Below, piece by piece: positions 63,012-64,000 of a DNA stretch of 64,000 bases; within the stretch, counting starts at the first letter, position 1; each line of letters opens with the position of its first letter. A program made the translations under genes and the position numbers. Origin of the DNA: Phycisphaerales bacterium. GTDB lineage: Bacteria; Planctomycetota; Phycisphaerae; Phycisphaerales; UBA1924. Where the stretch lies: NCBI GenBank assembly GCA_020849615.1, contig JADLFW010000040.1, positions 143,220 through 207,219 of the forward strand, read 5' to 3'. A model generated the notes under the pieces. The model did not search any database. It saw nothing but the letters and a program-made list of their open reading frames with translations, and was not told where the DNA came from.

Positions 63012-63854
63012 ATGCCCCGAGCCCTGGTGATCCGAGCCGCCGGCACAAACTGTGATGCGGAGATGGTGCGCGGGTTCACGCTCGCGGGAGCGGCGTGCGA
63101 CCTGGTGCACATCGATGCCCTGGTGCGCGAGCCCGCGGCGCTGGATGCGTACGACCTCATCGGGTTTCCGGGCGGGTTCAGCTACGGCGATGACATCGCA
63201 TCCGGGCGGATCCTGGCGATGAAACTGCGCGAGCGGGTGTATCCCGGGCTGCGGGCCGCGGCGGCCCGCGGGTGCCTGATGATCGGCGCGTGCAACGGGT
63301 TCCAGGTGATGACGCAGGTGGGACTGTTGCCGGGCCCGGCGACCAAGGACGGCTGGGGAGTGGAGACGACTCCTCACCAGCGGCTGGCGTTGTCCGACAA
63401 CCAGGGGGGGCGGTTCGTGGATCGGTGGGTGGGCTTCAAGGTCGAGCCCGGAACGGTGTGTCTCTGGACGCGCGGGCTGGAAGAAAGCACGCCCGCGGCC
63501 GCCCGGGGGCAGGTGCACGTTCTGCCGGTCGCGCACGGCGAGGGGCGGGTGACGGCCGACACGCCGGGCCTGCTGGCCGAGCTGGAGCGGCGGGGGCAGG
63601 TGGCGCTGCGGTACACCGACAACTTCAACGGTTCCGAAGGAGCGATCGCGGGGGTGTGCGATGTAACGGGCCGGATCTTCGGCCTCATGCCGCACCCGGA
63701 GCGGTACCTTGAGTGGACGCGGCATCCGTACTGGACGCGGCTGCCGGCGGAAGTTCGCCGGGGCGAGACCCCGGGACGGCTGATGTTCAGGAACGCCGTC
63801 GAGGCCGCCCGGGATGTCCGAACCGGGTCGGCGCGTCCGGTGCAGTTGGCGTAG
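63012..63854 (+). CDS. purQ: Phosphoribosylformylglycinamidine synthase glutaminase subunit
   Basis: This 280-residue class I amidotransferase supplies ammonia for the fourth step of purine synthesis. It begins MPRALVIRAAGTNCDAEM; GFPGGFSYGDDIASGRI is the PurQ signature, the nucleophile is in GACNGFQVM (Cys near residue 94) and the His-Glu pair in GLMPHPERY near residue 228. It is somewhat longer than Bacillus PurQ (about 227), with extra residues in the middle. The ATG at 63012 fits the family N-terminus; longer in-frame extension to 61692 would cover the whole antisense DUF1015 gene and is rejected. No purL or purS is adjacent. Confidence 0.95.
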   Translation: MPRALVIRAAGTNCDAEMVRGFTLAGAACDLVHIDALVREPAALDAYDLIGFPGGFSYGDDIASGRILAMKLRERVYPGLRAAAARGCLMIGACNGFQVMTQVGLLPGPATKDGWGVETTPHQRLALSDNQGGRFVDRWVGFKVEPGTVCLWTRGLEESTPAAARGQVHVLPVAHGEGRVTADTPGLLAELERRGQVALRYTDNFNGSEGAIAGVCDVTGRIFGLMPHPERYLEWTRHPYWTRLPAEVRRGETPGRLMFRNAVEAARDVRTGSARPVQLA

Positions 63855-63895
63855 GACGGCGCTGGGCTGGTCTGGCGCCGAAGTAATGGCGGGAA

Positions 63896-63982
63896 TGGGC
63901 CCGGTGGGATTTGAACCCACACACCGGTGCAACCCGGTCGCGGATTTTAAGTCCGCTGCGTCTGCCGTTCCGCCACGGGCCC
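63896..63982 (-). tRNA. tRNA-Leu (anticodon UAA)
   Basis: The 87-base leftward gene has a perfect 7-bp acceptor stem (GGGCCCG / CGGGCCC) with discriminator A, the leucine-type D-arm sequence GGCGGAACGGCAGACGC, an anticodon stem GCGGA/TCCGC around the loop CTTAAAA (anticodon TAA), a long variable arm and the T-arm GTGGGTTCAAATCCCAC. The 3' CCA is not encoded. Confidence 0.95.
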
Positions 63983-64000
63983 GAAGAGGCTGATTCTACG

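Noticed and set aside
61692..63854. 720-codon extension of purQ upstream
   Set aside because: The extra part is antisense to the DUF1015 gene; PurQ family sequence starts at ATG 63012.

Overview
The window is a GC-rich (roughly two-thirds G+C), gene-dense chromosomal segment. It most likely comes from a planctomycete of the Phycisphaerae type. Three things point there: a 2,326-residue surface protein opening with an LEPR-XLL-like N-terminal motif, three tandem secreted proteins ending in a VPAPG / hydrophobic / RRRR sorting tail of the PEP-CTERM kind, and several membrane proteins ending in a short CPxC...CTEC zinc-ribbon motif. I see no insertion sequence, integrase, phage gene or CRISPR array. 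The only RNA gene recognised is tRNA-Leu(UAA) at the right edge.

Layout. 1-7.4 kb: a PpiC/SurA-like lipoprotein cut by the window edge, a DUF1844 protein, a complete three-gene B-type succinate dehydrogenase operon (sdhC-sdhA-sdhB) and an unrecognised 500-residue protein. 7.4-12.9 kb: fabI, nadC, birA, a HIT protein and mutL. 12.9-22.8 kb: one long leftward run reading alaS, atpZ-like, atpI-like, atpB, atpE, atpF, atpH, pgk and an ArnT-like membrane glycosyltransferase; the catalytic ATP synthase genes (alpha, gamma, beta, epsilon) are not here. 23-26.3 kb: sthA, an unknown gene and a DNA polymerase III delta-prime gene. 26.3-29.9 kb: the end of a flagellar operon (small coupled gene, a very long fliD, fliS).

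30-49.8 kb is the accessory part: two aldehyde dehydrogenase family genes and deoC (a likely deoxyribose/acetaldehyde route, dispersed over about 13 kb), a peroxiredoxin-GNAT fusion, the PEP-CTERM gene triplet, a ClC antiporter, four tandem membrane zinc-ribbon genes coupled to deoC, an alpha/beta hydrolase, an enlarged RseP-type protease, and secreted thiol-redox proteins. 49.9-56.9 kb is the giant surface protein. 57.3-64 kb: an Asp/Glu racemase homologue, hscB, two coupled CNNM/DUF21 proteins, an anchored thioredoxin, a DUF1015 protein, purQ and tRNA-Leu.

The items most worth attention are the deoC-coupled array of four diverged membrane zinc-ribbon proteins; the PEP-CTERM triplet, whose copies 2 and 3 are almost identical in the core but not at the ends; and short tandem repeats (8-mers of GTGCCTYY type, and ACTGGGG units) that lie inside all three genes of the presumed deoxyribose/aldehyde pathway and add in-frame residues.
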